Positions 12,411-13,023 of a stretch of 13,023 nucleotides of DNA are shown piece by piece. Source of the stretch: an uncultured Clostridia bacterium (GTDB lineage Bacteria; Bacillota; Clostridia; Oscillospirales; Ruminococcaceae); the NCBI GenBank assembly GCA_946563605.1, contig CAMNVW010000019.1:1-13023 (forward strand), written 5' to 3'. Position 1 is the stretch's first letter. Every line of letters starts with the position of its first letter. The translations under genes were made by a program, and so were the position numbers. A model generated the notes under the pieces. It saw nothing but the letters and a program-made list of their open reading frames with translations, was not told where the DNA came from and made no database searches.

Positions 12411-13023
12411 CTATATGTATTTCCCCACCGTAAGATGGAGTCGTCCTTTTTTGCTGCGGGAACCAATCTGTGTCACCGCAAAACGCCCGTAGCCGCGGAT
12501 GGAAAGGATGTCGCCCTGTGCGACCTCTTTGGAGATTTTTGTCTCCTCAAAAAAATTGAGGTTGACAAGTCTGCCTTCGATGAGCGCAGCGCTTTTTTCG
12601 CGGCTGAGATTTGTGCTTAACGCAACAACGCAGTCAAGCCGCATGGAGCTGACTGTGCCTGTCTGATATTCCAGTCGGTATGCCGGTGGAAGCTCGGTAA
12701 ATCCCAGCTGCTTTTTGATTCCTACACGTCCAATTCTGTCCAAATCAGAGAGAATGACTTTGGCTGCCGTTTCGGTGCAGAAAATCACTGCAAAATCGTC
12801 AGCGGTCAAAATTTCCCCAATCAATTCTCTTTTCAGATTAAGTCCCATCAAAGACCCTAGTATATCCCGATGTGTCAGTCCGTCACGTTCTCTGTATGAC
12901 AGCGTGACCGACTGAATCGGGAACTGTTCCTCCCAAACGGAGCGTTCCATTCCATCGGTGAACGCAAGATAATCTGGAAACAACCCAAGCATCTTCCGTC
13001 CGGTCGTAAGTTCCGGCATTTCC
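12411..13023 (-). CDS. ylmH: YlmH family S4-domain RNA-binding protein (5' end outside window)
   Basis: The reading frame is open to the window edge. The visible 202+ residues lack roughly the first 55-75 residues of a family usually near 255-260 long, so the ATG at 13017-13019 is probably internal. YlmH binds RNA/ribosomes; it lies with division genes in Firmicutes and has been linked to rescue of stalled ribosomes. The visible part has the middle domain (GLFPDYLAF, then THRDILGSLMGLNLKRELIG) and the C-terminal S4 domain at about visible residues 127-185 (SSMRLDCVVALSTNLSREKSA...NFFEETKISKEVAQGDILSIRGYGRF), with the expected basic and glycine residues. It ends 61 nt before divIVA, in the expected order. 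A small palindrome (GAGTGT/ACACTC near 12387-12401) lies between them and has no T tract. Confidence 0.92.
   Translation of the reverse strand, partial: EMPELTTGRKMLGLFPDYLAFTDGMERSVWEEQFPIQSVTLSYRERDGLTHRDILGSLMGLNLKRELIGEILTADDFAVIFCTETAAKVILSDLDRIGRVGIKKQLGFTELPPAYRLEYQTGTVSSMRLDCVVALSTNLSREKSAALIEGRLVNLNFFEETKISKEVAQGDILSIRGYGRFAVTQIGSRSKKGRLHLTVGKYI

Overview
The window reads as core chromosome of a low-to-mid GC Gram-positive anaerobe, most likely class Clostridia (Oscillospirales/Ruminococcaceae-like). This is inferred from the ylmH-divIVA-ileS-lspA-rluD gene order, the strong AGGAGG-type ribosome binding sites, the split transketolase and the palindrome-rich intergenic repeats. No species can be named from the sequence alone. 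Every convincing gene lies on the minus strand, so transcription runs from the high-coordinate end to the low one.

Region 1 (13023 to 7082) is the distal end of the division/cell-wall neighbourhood of Firmicutes. It holds ylmH (5' end outside the window), divIVA, ileS, a strong intrinsic terminator, then lspA and rluD, which overlap by 8 nt. YlmH and RluD are S4-domain RNA-binding proteins, DivIVA is a polar/septal scaffold, IleS charges tRNA-Ile, and LspA matures lipoproteins. ileS has only about 50 nt of leader and no room for a T-box.

Region 2 (7058 to 4221) starts after two perfect tandem hairpins at the end of rluD. It holds a Cof-type HAD phosphatase and the two subunits of a split transketolase (N subunit with the TPP-binding half, then C subunit with the catalytic Glu), closed by an intrinsic terminator. 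The subunits together make one thiamine-dependent enzyme of the pentose phosphate pathway.

Region 3 (4207 to 2690) is repeat-rich. A free methionine-(R)-sulfoxide reductase gene sits between two same-orientation copies of a 300-400 nt element built from hairpins, with a third partial copy beside one of them. The reductase gene has its own terminator.

Region 4 (2764 to 81) begins with a good sigma-A-type promoter. It holds a membrane-anchored linear-amide C-N hydrolase (choloylglycine hydrolase/penicillin V acylase superfamily), an unknown single-pass membrane protein with a long helical tail, an unknown 100-residue protein, and a RimJ/RimL-like GNAT acetyltransferase. The first 55 bases are almost pure C (poly-G on the coding strand) and look like a sequencing or assembly artefact at a contig end.

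I found no RNA genes, CRISPR array, prophage, transposase or defence system. I did not find a convincing new multi-gene system; the composite hairpin element is the most interesting unexplained structure.
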